From Bacteroidales bacterium (GTDB lineage Bacteria; Bacteroidota; Bacteroidia; Bacteroidales; UBA932), in NCBI GenBank assembly GCA_017625725.1, contig JAGAKH010000100.1:1-45997 (forward strand): 45,997 nucleotides of DNA, read 5' to 3'. The translations under genes and the position numbers were made by a program. This document shows positions 24,551 through 33,257 of this stretch, in pieces; position 1 is the stretch's first letter, and every line of letters begins with the position of its first letter. Under the pieces are notes generated by a model, which was not told where the DNA came from, searched no databases, and worked only from the letters and a program-made list of their open reading frames with translations.

Positions 24551-26074
24551 CTATTCTAGATTCTTTCTTCCGTCAGGAGCATATACATATTTGATCCTGA
24601 TGCTTCCGCTTTCCCTGTCATATTCGGAGAATCGCACTTTGGCATATTTGCCGTCTGCAGTCTTGAATACGAATGGGGCTGCTATCGGTTGTCCTGACTT
24701 GTTGAGCCACTCGATAGGGGAGAAAGAACAACTGTCGGGCTCTACTGCCGGGATGTTGAATATGTTTTCTCCTGACACCAGCTTGACGCCATCGATGTTC
24801 TTGTGGACATATATCTTAGGGTTTTTCGGATCTTCACGGAAATCGTATACCTCGAAAGCCTTCATGAATCCTTCTCCGATCTTAGCACCTCTCGGAGATC
24901 TGATTACAGTAAGGAACCAGTTCGGTTCTTCAACTCCTTCCAGTCGGTCGGAATACTGGCTGAAATCCATTCCGAACTCGAAAAACGAGCCGACACCCAT
25001 TCCCTGCATCTCGTGTTCGCCTCCCTGGTGATTGAAGATGCTGAATCTGTAGTTGTGCTTAGGATTCTCGTCGGTGTTGTTATCACTGAAACCGAATCTG
25101 AATGAAAGGTCGTTTCGGGAAGTATAGTCCAGAGCGACCTTGAAGACAACATCCGGATGATCGACATATTCAGGTATTATTCCCATCAGTCCGTTGTTCA
25201 ATTCAACCGAAGTGTGTTCGCTTAGGAAGAACCAATATGGAAGGTAGTATCTTCCCCTGTCATGGTTCCAGTAATCTTCTCCATAGGAGTTGACGACTAT
25301 GAATGCCCCCTTGCTGACCTTGCCGTCCGGACGGGTGAATTCTATAAGGTCATCATAACCTACAATCGTCATTGCGTGCGCACCGTCATATGCCAGTTTG
25401 GTAAGCACGCAATTATAGCCAGTCTCGGAAGGACCGGAATATGAGGTATCGAACTTCCAGCCTGTCGCCTGTGAAGAAAAGGTAAGGACTCCTCCCTTTC
25501 TGCCGGCTTCTCCTTTATTGTAAAGATATTGCTTTACTTCAAGCAGGCTGGTTGTGTCCGTAATCTCGAGATTGATGAAGTTGTCTCCTTTATAATGCAT
25601 GGCATTAAGATACTTCTCGAATCCGCTGGCCCATTTGAACTGGTAAAGAGGAAAGTTTACGGGGAAGTCGGCTTCTGTCATGATTCCGTTGCTGGTGGAC
25701 ATCTGAAGTCCGTCGAACTGGAATGACCCTTCATCTTTTCCGTCGTTGACCAGATTCCATGTGTACATGTAGCTGAATCTGTTTTCCGGAGTCGATGCGT
25801 CTCTGTCCAGAAGGGAATTCATTTCATATGTGAACATGTAACCAATTGACGATGCCTGTGCACATGAACCTCCTCTCTGATTGAAGATCGGAGGGAAATG
25901 TCTGCTTGTAGAGTTGTCAACTGATACAGGAAGACCAGTCGGTGCTGACGGAGCCTTCCACACCTTAGCTTCTACGCCCATGACAGTCCTGGTCATAGGC
26001 AAGGACTGCCCTGTCGCTATAAGCGGACAGAGCAGTACCATTATTGTCAAAGAAAAATTTAATATAGTCTTCAA
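24551..26074 (-). CDS. Secreted papain-like (C1) cysteine peptidase with HmuY-like C-terminus
   Basis: A 507-residue exported peptidase. The start codon is TTG and overlaps the stop of the preceding gene by four bases (TTGA). It is needed to give a full signal peptide (residues 1-23, ending ATGQ). The papain catalytic set is visible: oxyanion Gln66 and Cys71 in FNQRGGSCAQAS, His233 in GAHAMTIVGY, Asn262 in VVNSYGEDYW. Residues about 290-440 form an additional beta-rich region. The last 40-60 residues (FVFKTADGKYAKVRFSEY, then IRIKYVYAPDG) match the C-terminal strands of HmuY, of which the next gene encodes the N-terminal half. It lies between the gingipain-like genes and the HmuY-like gene in one operon. 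Confidence 0.85.
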   Translation of the reverse strand: MKTILNFSLTIMVLLCPLIATGQSLPMTRTVMGVEAKVWKAPSAPTGLPVSVDNSTSRHFPPIFNQRGGSCAQASSIGYMFTYEMNSLLDRDASTPENRFSYMYTWNLVNDGKDEGSFQFDGLQMSTSNGIMTEADFPVNFPLYQFKWASGFEKYLNAMHYKGDNFINLEITDTTSLLEVKQYLYNKGEAGRKGGVLTFSSQATGWKFDTSYSGPSETGYNCVLTKLAYDGAHAMTIVGYDDLIEFTRPDGKVSKGAFIVVNSYGEDYWNHDRGRYYLPYWFFLSEHTSVELNNGLMGIIPEYVDHPDVVFKVALDYTSRNDLSFRFGFSDNNTDENPKHNYRFSIFNHQGGEHEMQGMGVGSFFEFGMDFSQYSDRLEGVEEPNWFLTVIRSPRGAKIGEGFMKAFEVYDFREDPKNPKIYVHKNIDGVKLVSGENIFNIPAVEPDSCSFSPIEWLNKSGQPIAAPFVFKTADGKYAKVRFSEYDRESGSIRIKYVYAPDGRKNLE

Positions 26075-28191
26075 TTCAGTCTCTTTAAGGTCTTGATTAT
26101 CTCTTTTCTTACCTTTTCAGATTCTACACCTGCATCAAGTGTCTTCTGGAGAGTTTCCACAATCTGTGCCTTTTCTGTAGATCTGAGGTACCATCCGAGA
26201 ACCTCAGCGGCAACTGTACGCAGATACTCGTCTTCAGAAGCATCCTTAACCATGTCGAGCATTACAGGAATTGCAGGGAGTACCTTGTTGTTCCTGAATG
26301 TTCTGATGGCGTCTACTCTTTTGAGTACATCAGCTTCCTTATCAGCAGCTACAGCTATGTATCTCTGGAATGACTTCCTGACATTGATGACTTCGAGGGC
26401 ACCTTGAGCTGCATAGTTTGACCTGATCATTTCAGGATGCTCCTTCAGGAACTTTTCAAGAGGCTCTACCATTGTAGCATCAGCAGCATCGCCTGCAATG
26501 TGGCAGCTTGTACGTACAATGATTTCGTATGGGTCGTTGATACCCTTCTTGATGGCCTTGAGAGTGTTTGCGTCAGCATATTCCCTGAGAGTGTTGAGGG
26601 CGTGTGCCCTTACAATCCATGAAGGATCGTTCTCAAATACCTGAAGAGCGATGTCGGAGCCTTCCTGCTCACCGATATAGCCGAGGTGGGTTACACCGAT
26701 TGCACGAAGAACCGGATTCTCTGATTCGATGTATTTCTTCCAGACCTTAGCCTTGCCGAGATTGAATACGAGGTCCTTGTGGAGCTGCTCGATCATCTTT
26801 GCGTCTTCAGCCTTAGGTGCAAAACGGTAGGTTGGGTCACCGATCATGTGGCCTTCGAGGAAAGGTACCTCCTTCTGCCACATTCCGACTCTTTCACCGA
26901 GTCCGACCATTCCGAGAAGCTTGTCTTCCCATTTGTCCTGAAGCACGTTTACTGTATTTCCCTGTGCTACAACGCAGTCTCCGTTGCTGAATACGTGGCA
27001 TCCGGCAACATATCCTTCCTCATTGTGGAATGAACCATTGTAACATGCGTTGAAGATCACCATCCTTGCGTTGCTGTTCAGCTTCATGAGCTCGTCAAGA
27101 GTGATGTTGATAGACTCTCTTTCACGCTTTACGACCTCTGTGTAATGTGCAAGTGCAGAATCACTGAATGCCTCTCTTGGAATCTGGAACAATGAATCCA
27201 CTTCGTGAAGGAAAGGTTCCTCGTCCGGTGTACCCTTATAGCGGAGGAACATTCTTCCAAGCGTCTTCTTAAGCTCTTCGAAACATTCTGCAAGCCCTTC
27301 AACAGCAGCACCTCCATTGATGTACTGAGTGTCATGGGCACCATGCTCGCTGAACTGGAAGAAGTCTACACCCTTTCTCTGGATCTCATTGAACAGATAC
27401 TTCTGCATTTCCTGATTCTGACGGAAATTGAGGAATCTGTTTGTTGATGACTTGTCGAAACAACCTGGGAAGTTCTCTCTGAACACCATAGGTTTCTGTC
27501 TCCAGTAGGTAAGGCAGTCTGAGTTGTATCCGTGTCCTGCGAAGAAGGTCATGTTGTCAAGAGGATTTTCTTCCTGATGGGCAGCTACCACCTTCTTAAG
27601 ATATGCCTTCATAATCTCGTATTTGTCTCCCTCCATCACTGCAGGGACCTTCATACGTGCAGAATATACCTCAGGTCTGAGAGACTGTGCTCCTGTTTCA
27701 GACAGTCTGTAGTAGAAAATGTCAGGACGCGTTTCATCTTTCTGGAGGAATTCGAACTCAAGGTCGAAGTCATCATAGTATCTGTCTGATGCTACAGATG
27801 ATTCGAAGATATTGAACTTCTCCTCGTTCATCTTGAAAGCAGTAGTAAGATGCTGACCTTCCCTTACCATTACGATAGGAACGTCACCGACGAATACCAT
27901 ACCCTCAAGGCGTGGCTTCGCATACGCGATGTCTGCGATGACAGCCTTGATCTCTTCCGGACTTGTCCACTCATCTGCGATGATATATGTAGCGAGACCT
28001 TCGCTTTCGAGGACGTCGCGGTAGCTGTGCAGTTCATCCTTGCACTTGTCGTAAGTTGCCTGATCAGTAATGATAGCAAACGAAGTCTTGGCCTTCTTAC
28101 CGCACTTTATGAATGTCATTTCGCTCTGTGCATATGCTCCGAACGCAAGTGCAAGAGCAGCTATTGATATAAGAAACTTTTTCATACTCAT
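26071..28191 (-). CDS. Gingipain-like (clan CD) cysteine peptidase with HEAT-like repeats, copy 1
   Basis: A 706-residue exported protein with a signal peptide (ending AYAQ near residue 21). MKKF at 28185 is an alternative start. The domain at about 35-455 resembles C25 peptidases: hydrophobic strand MVFVGDVPIVMV (98-109), SDRYYDDFD (135-143), catalytic His283 in FSEHG and Cys383 in VIFNACYNG, then HMIGDPTYRF (448-457). Residues about 480-700 are helical HEAT-like repeats (AIGVTHLGYIG, VRAHALNTLREYAD, VAAEVLGWYLR). No C-terminal type IX secretion domain is seen, so it is probably periplasmic or surface-held by partners. It is paralogous to the preceding gene. Confidence 0.8.
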   Translation of the reverse strand: MSMKKFLISIAALALAFGAYAQSEMTFIKCGKKAKTSFAIITDQATYDKCKDELHSYRDVLESEGLATYIIADEWTSPEEIKAVIADIAYAKPRLEGMVFVGDVPIVMVREGQHLTTAFKMNEEKFNIFESSVASDRYYDDFDLEFEFLQKDETRPDIFYYRLSETGAQSLRPEVYSARMKVPAVMEGDKYEIMKAYLKKVVAAHQEENPLDNMTFFAGHGYNSDCLTYWRQKPMVFRENFPGCFDKSSTNRFLNFRQNQEMQKYLFNEIQRKGVDFFQFSEHGAHDTQYINGGAAVEGLAECFEELKKTLGRMFLRYKGTPDEEPFLHEVDSLFQIPREAFSDSALAHYTEVVKRERESINITLDELMKLNSNARMVIFNACYNGSFHNEEGYVAGCHVFSNGDCVVAQGNTVNVLQDKWEDKLLGMVGLGERVGMWQKEVPFLEGHMIGDPTYRFAPKAEDAKMIEQLHKDLVFNLGKAKVWKKYIESENPVLRAIGVTHLGYIGEQEGSDIALQVFENDPSWIVRAHALNTLREYADANTLKAIKKGINDPYEIIVRTSCHIAGDAADATMVEPLEKFLKEHPEMIRSNYAAQGALEVINVRKSFQRYIAVAADKEADVLKRVDAIRTFRNNKVLPAIPVMLDMVKDASEDEYLRTVAAEVLGWYLRSTEKAQIVETLQKTLDAGVESEKVRKEIIKTLKRLN

Positions 28192-28195
28192 GTTT

Positions 28196-30367
28196 TTATC
28201 TCATATAGGCCTTAAGTCTGCCGTTTGTCTTTACAACTTCATCACGTACTGCTGCAGGTATTTCTGCACCGCTGTCGAGGAAAGCCTGAAGCTTGTTGAC
28301 TATGTCTCCTCTGTTATGTGCCCTTACATACCATCCGAGTACTTCTGCACATTTCACTCTGAGCTTTTCGTGTTCGGCACCATCTGTAACGATGTCGATA
28401 AGACCGTCTGCAAGAAGCGGATACGGGCAGTTTCTCATACCGCTGATATAAGATGACCTTCTGCCAGGCTTCTCTTCCTTGTTCTTGATATAGTCTTCGG
28501 TCATGTCGCGGATACCGATAGCACTCTTGAACAATCTGCCCTCTTCCTTCTTGAATTTTTCCTTGTCGAAGATGAATTCAGATTCATCGACAGTCTTGTA
28601 GAACTCATCAAGGAATGTGTTTCCAGGGAAATAGCCAGCTGTGAATCCGATGTTGAATCCTACGCGGAGTGCGTTGTACTCGTTGAGATACATCTTCGCA
28701 AGGTCCTTAGCGAACTCCTCCTTGCCGACTTTGCCAAGGAAGTAGCAACCTTTTCTTCTGATGAATTCGTATGGATCATCGAGTGACTCCCTGAGAAGAG
28801 TCTCATAGTTCTCGTCGTAGTAGTGTGCGAGAAGATGCTGGCACTGGAGTCTGAGCATGTAGTAGTCTGACTTTCTGAATGTGTCGAGAAGAAGGTCTGA
28901 CATACCCTCGTATTCGAGTGCAAAGAGCTTGTGAAGTGCAAGTCCCTGAATATCGCATGGATACTTGTTGTCAAGATATGAGAGCCAGTATGCTGTGTCC
29001 TTGTTCATCAGGTATGGCTTTTCGAAATCGAAAGCAGACTCAAATCTGAAAGTAGGGTCTCCGATGACATGTGATTCGAGGATGTGCACCTGCTGCTGCC
29101 ACTGACCTACGCTGTAACCGCATGAGAGCATACCCATAAGGTCAGATGAAGACTTGTCCTGAAGAACGTTCACAGAGTTGCCGAGACATACTATTGCATT
29201 ACCGTCTGACATGATGTATCTGTTTGCCACCCAGTCAGATTCACGGAAGTCACCGTTGTAGCATGCATCGAAAAGAGCAACCTTTACATTAGGGTTTGCA
29301 GCTGCGATGTCGTCGAGCACGATACCTGTCTTCACGTCGGCAAGCGAGTCTGCCTTGATCATTTCAGGATCGAACGCGTTAACGAACCAGCTTGTGTCAA
29401 TTCCGTAGCTTTTCTGGATTTCTGCAATCGCCTCTTCGCGTGTCTTTCCTCTGTTTACGAGTCTTCTGAAGTAGCTTCTTGCATTAAGTTTTCCCAGTTC
29501 ATAGAAAGAATTCATGTCTTCTGCAAGAGGCTGACCTGTCAGGTACTGCCTGTTTGGAATTCCGTGCTCGTGGAAGAGAACCATGTCAAGATCATTTCTC
29601 TGGATCTCAGAGATCATGAATTCCTTCATGTACGGATGCATCGCCCAGGCATAGAACTTGGCACCGTCACCGGTCTTGAATACCTGAGGCATCTGCTCCT
29701 GAAGAGTAACGGTTTCGTCCTTCCATGCTACGAGGCTGTTAGAGAATGAACCGTCACCAGTGTATGAGGTCACTTTGTCAAGTGTGTTCTTTTCCTTTTT
29801 GGTCCTTACAACCTTGCGGAGGTACTTCGAGAGTTCCACATATTTGTCCTGTCTGTCTGATGACGGCTTGATACGTCCTGAATAGATGTCACATGTGATG
29901 ATCTGCGGTGACTCAGGAGCAAGATTGTAATAGAAGAAGTTGGTCTCTACGCTGTCTCTCTTGACAAAGTTGAACTTAAGGTCAAAGTCATCGTAGAACC
30001 TGTCAGAAGGAACGGATGTCTCTCTGATTGTGAATCCGTCCTCGTTCATCTTGAAGGCTGATGTGAAGTGCTGTCCCTTTCTCACCATTGCGATAGGAAT
30101 GTCTCCTACGAAAACGGCACCTTCAAGCTTTCTGTTCTTGTAGAAATGGAAGAGCGTGTCCTTGATCTCAGTTGGACAAGCCCAGTCCTTCTCCAATACA
30201 AAAGCATCAAGTCCGTCATTTGCGACGGACTCTCTGTAATCTTCTATTTCATTTTTGCAATGTCGGTAAGTCTCTGAGTCAACGACGATTGCAAATGAAT
30301 TTTGAGCTTCGGCTACTGCTGTAGCTGCGATAGCTGCAATAGTAAATGCTATCAGTTTTCTTTTCAT
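28196..30367 (-). CDS. Gingipain-like (clan CD) cysteine peptidase with HEAT-like repeats, copy 2
   Basis: A 723-residue exported protein with a signal peptide (ending AEAQ, residue 22) and the same plan as its downstream paralogue. GAVFVGDIPIAMVRKGQH is at about 83-100 and SDRFYDDFDLKF at 121-132. The catalytic dyad is His268 in LFHEHG and Cys369 in ALFDACYNG. GNSVNVLQDK and HVIGDPTFRF follow, and then C-terminal helical repeats (about 480-723). The two copies share these blocks but differ in loops and repeat sequence, which suggests distinct substrates or interaction partners after an old duplication. It lies 6 bases after the DUF6850-type barrel gene. Confidence 0.8.
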   Translation of the reverse strand: MKRKLIAFTIAAIAATAVAEAQNSFAIVVDSETYRHCKNEIEDYRESVANDGLDAFVLEKDWACPTEIKDTLFHFYKNRKLEGAVFVGDIPIAMVRKGQHFTSAFKMNEDGFTIRETSVPSDRFYDDFDLKFNFVKRDSVETNFFYYNLAPESPQIITCDIYSGRIKPSSDRQDKYVELSKYLRKVVRTKKEKNTLDKVTSYTGDGSFSNSLVAWKDETVTLQEQMPQVFKTGDGAKFYAWAMHPYMKEFMISEIQRNDLDMVLFHEHGIPNRQYLTGQPLAEDMNSFYELGKLNARSYFRRLVNRGKTREEAIAEIQKSYGIDTSWFVNAFDPEMIKADSLADVKTGIVLDDIAAANPNVKVALFDACYNGDFRESDWVANRYIMSDGNAIVCLGNSVNVLQDKSSSDLMGMLSCGYSVGQWQQQVHILESHVIGDPTFRFESAFDFEKPYLMNKDTAYWLSYLDNKYPCDIQGLALHKLFALEYEGMSDLLLDTFRKSDYYMLRLQCQHLLAHYYDENYETLLRESLDDPYEFIRRKGCYFLGKVGKEEFAKDLAKMYLNEYNALRVGFNIGFTAGYFPGNTFLDEFYKTVDESEFIFDKEKFKKEEGRLFKSAIGIRDMTEDYIKNKEEKPGRRSSYISGMRNCPYPLLADGLIDIVTDGAEHEKLRVKCAEVLGWYVRAHNRGDIVNKLQAFLDSGAEIPAAVRDEVVKTNGRLKAYMR

Positions 30368-30373
30368 ATCTTA

Positions 30374-31945
30374 TTAGAATACGATTCCGAATGAGGCTTT
30401 TGCTATGATTCTGTCTGTATCAAATCCCATAGGTTTGATATAGTCAGCCATCACGTTAAATACGTAGCCGATCTTCTTGGTGTTGAGTGTGTATGAAATG
30501 TGTCCTCCGGCCTTGGCATAGCCAGTCTTGTAATACTCGCTGTTGTTTCTGTACATCTGGACCGGAATGTATGTAGCGTTCTTTCCTGTGAAGGTATAGT
30601 TGGAGCCGAGGCCCAGTCCATATCCTCCGTTAAGCTTTACCAGCAATGATGAAGACTTGAACTTGAACTGCTTTCCTCCGAACACATTTGCAAATGCAGT
30701 GGTTGCGTTGAATCTTGATTCAGGCAGGAAATAGATTTCGTTCCTCATGAGGAAATCCCCGTTTGCACCTACGATCCAGTCATATCCCTTAGGGTCGCCT
30801 GCTCCGAACTGATGGTCGTAGCCGAATGAAGCGACCATGCTTGTGAATTTGCTCATGTTGTTCTGGCTGATGACCATATAATACTGGTTAGTAGCAGATT
30901 CTGTGGTGATCTTCTGGATGTATTCGGTTCCTGCCGTAGTCTTGTACTGGCCGTCAATCCAAAGTCTGTTGCTCTTGTTCTGTCCGAAGAGGAGCGTAAT
31001 CTTACCCTGGATGTCGGTCTTGTCTGTCGAACCTTCCTTAAATGGAAGATCCGGATTTGAAATCACATGCGTGATGCTCTTGAGGAAAGACAGGTCTGCG
31101 AGAAGTTCTGCATTTCCTGCGTATCCATACTGAAGTGCACCTCCGAATATGTTGTTGCTGAACATGTAATCCTTGATTCCGTCATTTCTACCAACCTTTC
31201 CTCTGATCGATTCACCAAGTCCCTTGTGAAGGTATACAGCCTGATCCACCCAGTTGTTCTCGTTGCTCGGATCCGATCTCTCAAATCCGTTCTGATATAT
31301 ACCGCTGAGTCCTATAAGGCTTTGGCCGAGCTGTATTGCTACAGAAGGCTTGATGTTCAGAGAGTATTTGTAAGTCTCGGCACGAGGGTCAAGCTGTTTT
31401 GCTCCGACCTTGTTGATGTATCTTACATCCACTCCGAAAGATACCCTGTCCCAGAGAACAGGTGAGGCAAGTTTGGCCTGAAGGTCATATTCCTGCTTCT
31501 GCCAGCCGCTGTTCTTGGTTGTGTCGATAGGGTAGTATGGCATGTCTTCATCAATCTCATACATCAGGGCATTCATGTTGCAGCCCTTGTCAAAGATGTT
31601 TCGGAAAGAGAATCTACCCCACACCAGGAATTTGCCGATGTAGGTCGAGCCGCTCGTATTCAATGTCACATTGTTACGCTTTGCCGCTTCCTGCTGTTTA
31701 CGGAATTCTCCTGCATTGTTCTCATAATTGATGTTGAGGTCCTTATACATCTCGAAAGGCCTGAATGCAAGACCTGCTGTGTTGTTGCTTTCCATCCATG
31801 GGGCATTTCTGAAGTTTGTCTCTTTGAGAACTTCATTGCTGATCTTATAGGATGGACTGCTGTCTTTTTCAGCAGTATTATTGCCGGCCTGGGCGGCAAT
31901 GATGCCCAGGCCTGACAATAACGCTATTAAGGTAATTCTCTTCAT
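30374..31945 (-). CDS. DUF6850-type outer-membrane beta-barrel protein
   Basis: A 523-residue predicted barrel with a signal peptide (residues 1-20, ending AQAG). The mature part consists of alternating amphipathic strands (TYIGKFLVWGRFSFRNIF, VSFGVDVRYINK, LLVKLNGGYGLGLGSNYTF), with a final strand ending in Phe (KASFGIVF). It matches the DUF6850 family, which is known mainly from its position next to TonB-dependent receptors and DUF4876 lipoproteins in Bacteroidales. No function is established. It sits 15 bases after the DUF4876-type gene. Confidence 0.78.
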   Translation of the reverse strand: MKRITLIALLSGLGIIAAQAGNNTAEKDSSPSYKISNEVLKETNFRNAPWMESNNTAGLAFRPFEMYKDLNINYENNAGEFRKQQEAAKRNNVTLNTSGSTYIGKFLVWGRFSFRNIFDKGCNMNALMYEIDEDMPYYPIDTTKNSGWQKQEYDLQAKLASPVLWDRVSFGVDVRYINKVGAKQLDPRAETYKYSLNIKPSVAIQLGQSLIGLSGIYQNGFERSDPSNENNWVDQAVYLHKGLGESIRGKVGRNDGIKDYMFSNNIFGGALQYGYAGNAELLADLSFLKSITHVISNPDLPFKEGSTDKTDIQGKITLLFGQNKSNRLWIDGQYKTTAGTEYIQKITTESATNQYYMVISQNNMSKFTSMVASFGYDHQFGAGDPKGYDWIVGANGDFLMRNEIYFLPESRFNATTAFANVFGGKQFKFKSSSLLVKLNGGYGLGLGSNYTFTGKNATYIPVQMYRNNSEYYKTGYAKAGGHISYTLNTKKIGYVFNVMADYIKPMGFDTDRIIAKASFGIVF

Positions 31946-31960
31946 TTAAGAATTGTTTAA

Positions 31961-33229
31961 TTATTTAATCCATGTATTCCATGATGGAACCTTAGCTCCG
32001 TTTCTTCTGAGGACAGGAGTTGCCTGTACCTCGAAGTCGTCAGTAGTGTTGTTGGTGTCAGCATACTTAGGTGAACCGTTAGCAAGTGTACCGTTCTGCT
32101 TTCTTGCAACACTCTGAGATGTGTAAGTTCCGTCACACCAGATATATCCTGAATCGAGGATTTCTGGCATACCGAGAGTCTGGACACGTGTCTCGTCGTC
32201 AATCATCTGAACTGCATCGAGGATGTCAGTGATCTTGATCTCAAGAAAGTTCTGAACCCAGTCAGGATCGTTGTTCACGAGGAAGTCTTCTGTTCTGAGC
32301 GGTGTGCTAGGCTTGAAGAGGATCATGTTCGATCCACCTACACCTGTGAGCCACTGTGGTGGAGCGTAGCCTGCAGCATTTGCACCCATCGTCATGTTTA
32401 TAGCAGCACCGTCAGTGATTACGATACCGTTCCAGAGAGTGCTCTCACCTTCGATTGCCTCGAATTCAGCACCTGTAAGGTCAACTGGTGAACCGCCCTT
32501 TGAAAGCTCCGGTGCCTTGTGGTTTGTAGCCCACTGAGCGATGATGAATGACTCACCTGGCTGGATAGGGTAGTCGTCTCCGTCACCAGGAAGCTGCCAT
32601 ACGATCTGAGCGAACATATACTCCTTGTTTGAAGCCTGTGTGCCGTCAGCGAAATAGAACTCATAGTAGAGGCTGTAGTCATAGCTTGCGAATTCAGTTT
32701 CGCAGATGCAGAGACCGTCAGCGTAAGCTACCTCATCAGAGTTGTTGTAGATTTCGTAGAACTGGTCGCGGAAATATGTGCTGGTAGAAGGCTTGCCTTC
32801 TTCATCAACCTCACCTGTCTCATAGCGGCTTCCTGTATAGTAGATCTCCTTGAAGATGAGCTGAGATTCCTTCACCATGTCAACTTCAATCTTGATTGTC
32901 TCGCCCTCTGTAAGAAGGTTAAGATCCTTAATAGCACCTGTGATTGAGTAGAATGTACCGTCCTCAGCAACGCTGGCCTTAGCCATTACGGTGTAGATAC
33001 CAGGAACGATGCTGGCAGTAGCCTTACCGTTTTCTGTCTGAGCTGTTGTAGCAACAGTAGTGCTAGTGTTTGTGAAGGTCACCTCGTAAGCCTCAGGCTT
33101 GATGTCGCCGAGCTTGCTCTCATCGATTTCAACTGTAACGTTGATTGTCTGGATGCCTCCCTCGCTAGGGTCGCAGCTTGTAACTACAGCTGCGAATGCA
33201 CAAAGTGCAGCAAAAAACATTCGTTTCAT
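31961..33229 (-). CDS. DUF4876-type surface lipoprotein
   Basis: A 422-residue lipoprotein (lipobox AVVTSC, Cys 19, followed by Asp-Pro). A carboxypeptidase-regulatory or Cna-B-like beta domain comes first (about 28-118: TVEIDE, ATASIVPGIYTVMAKAS). A lamin-tail-like domain follows (about 125-420), with LIFKEIYYTGS, DQFYEIYNNSDEVAYADGL and PGESFIIAQWATNHK. The family accompanies TonB-dependent receptors. It is probably a cell-surface binding partner of the receptor encoded 28 bases upstream, though it is not a SusD homologue. Confidence 0.8.
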   Translation of the reverse strand: MKRMFFAALCAFAAVVTSCDPSEGGIQTINVTVEIDESKLGDIKPEAYEVTFTNTSTTVATTAQTENGKATASIVPGIYTVMAKASVAEDGTFYSITGAIKDLNLLTEGETIKIEVDMVKESQLIFKEIYYTGSRYETGEVDEEGKPSTSTYFRDQFYEIYNNSDEVAYADGLCICETEFASYDYSLYYEFYFADGTQASNKEYMFAQIVWQLPGDGDDYPIQPGESFIIAQWATNHKAPELSKGGSPVDLTGAEFEAIEGESTLWNGIVITDGAAINMTMGANAAGYAPPQWLTGVGGSNMILFKPSTPLRTEDFLVNNDPDWVQNFLEIKITDILDAVQMIDDETRVQTLGMPEILDSGYIWCDGTYTSQSVARKQNGTLANGSPKYADTNNTTDDFEVQATPVLRRNGAKVPSWNTWIK

Positions 33230-33257
33230 AATGATTTGGTTTTTATAGGGTTAATAT

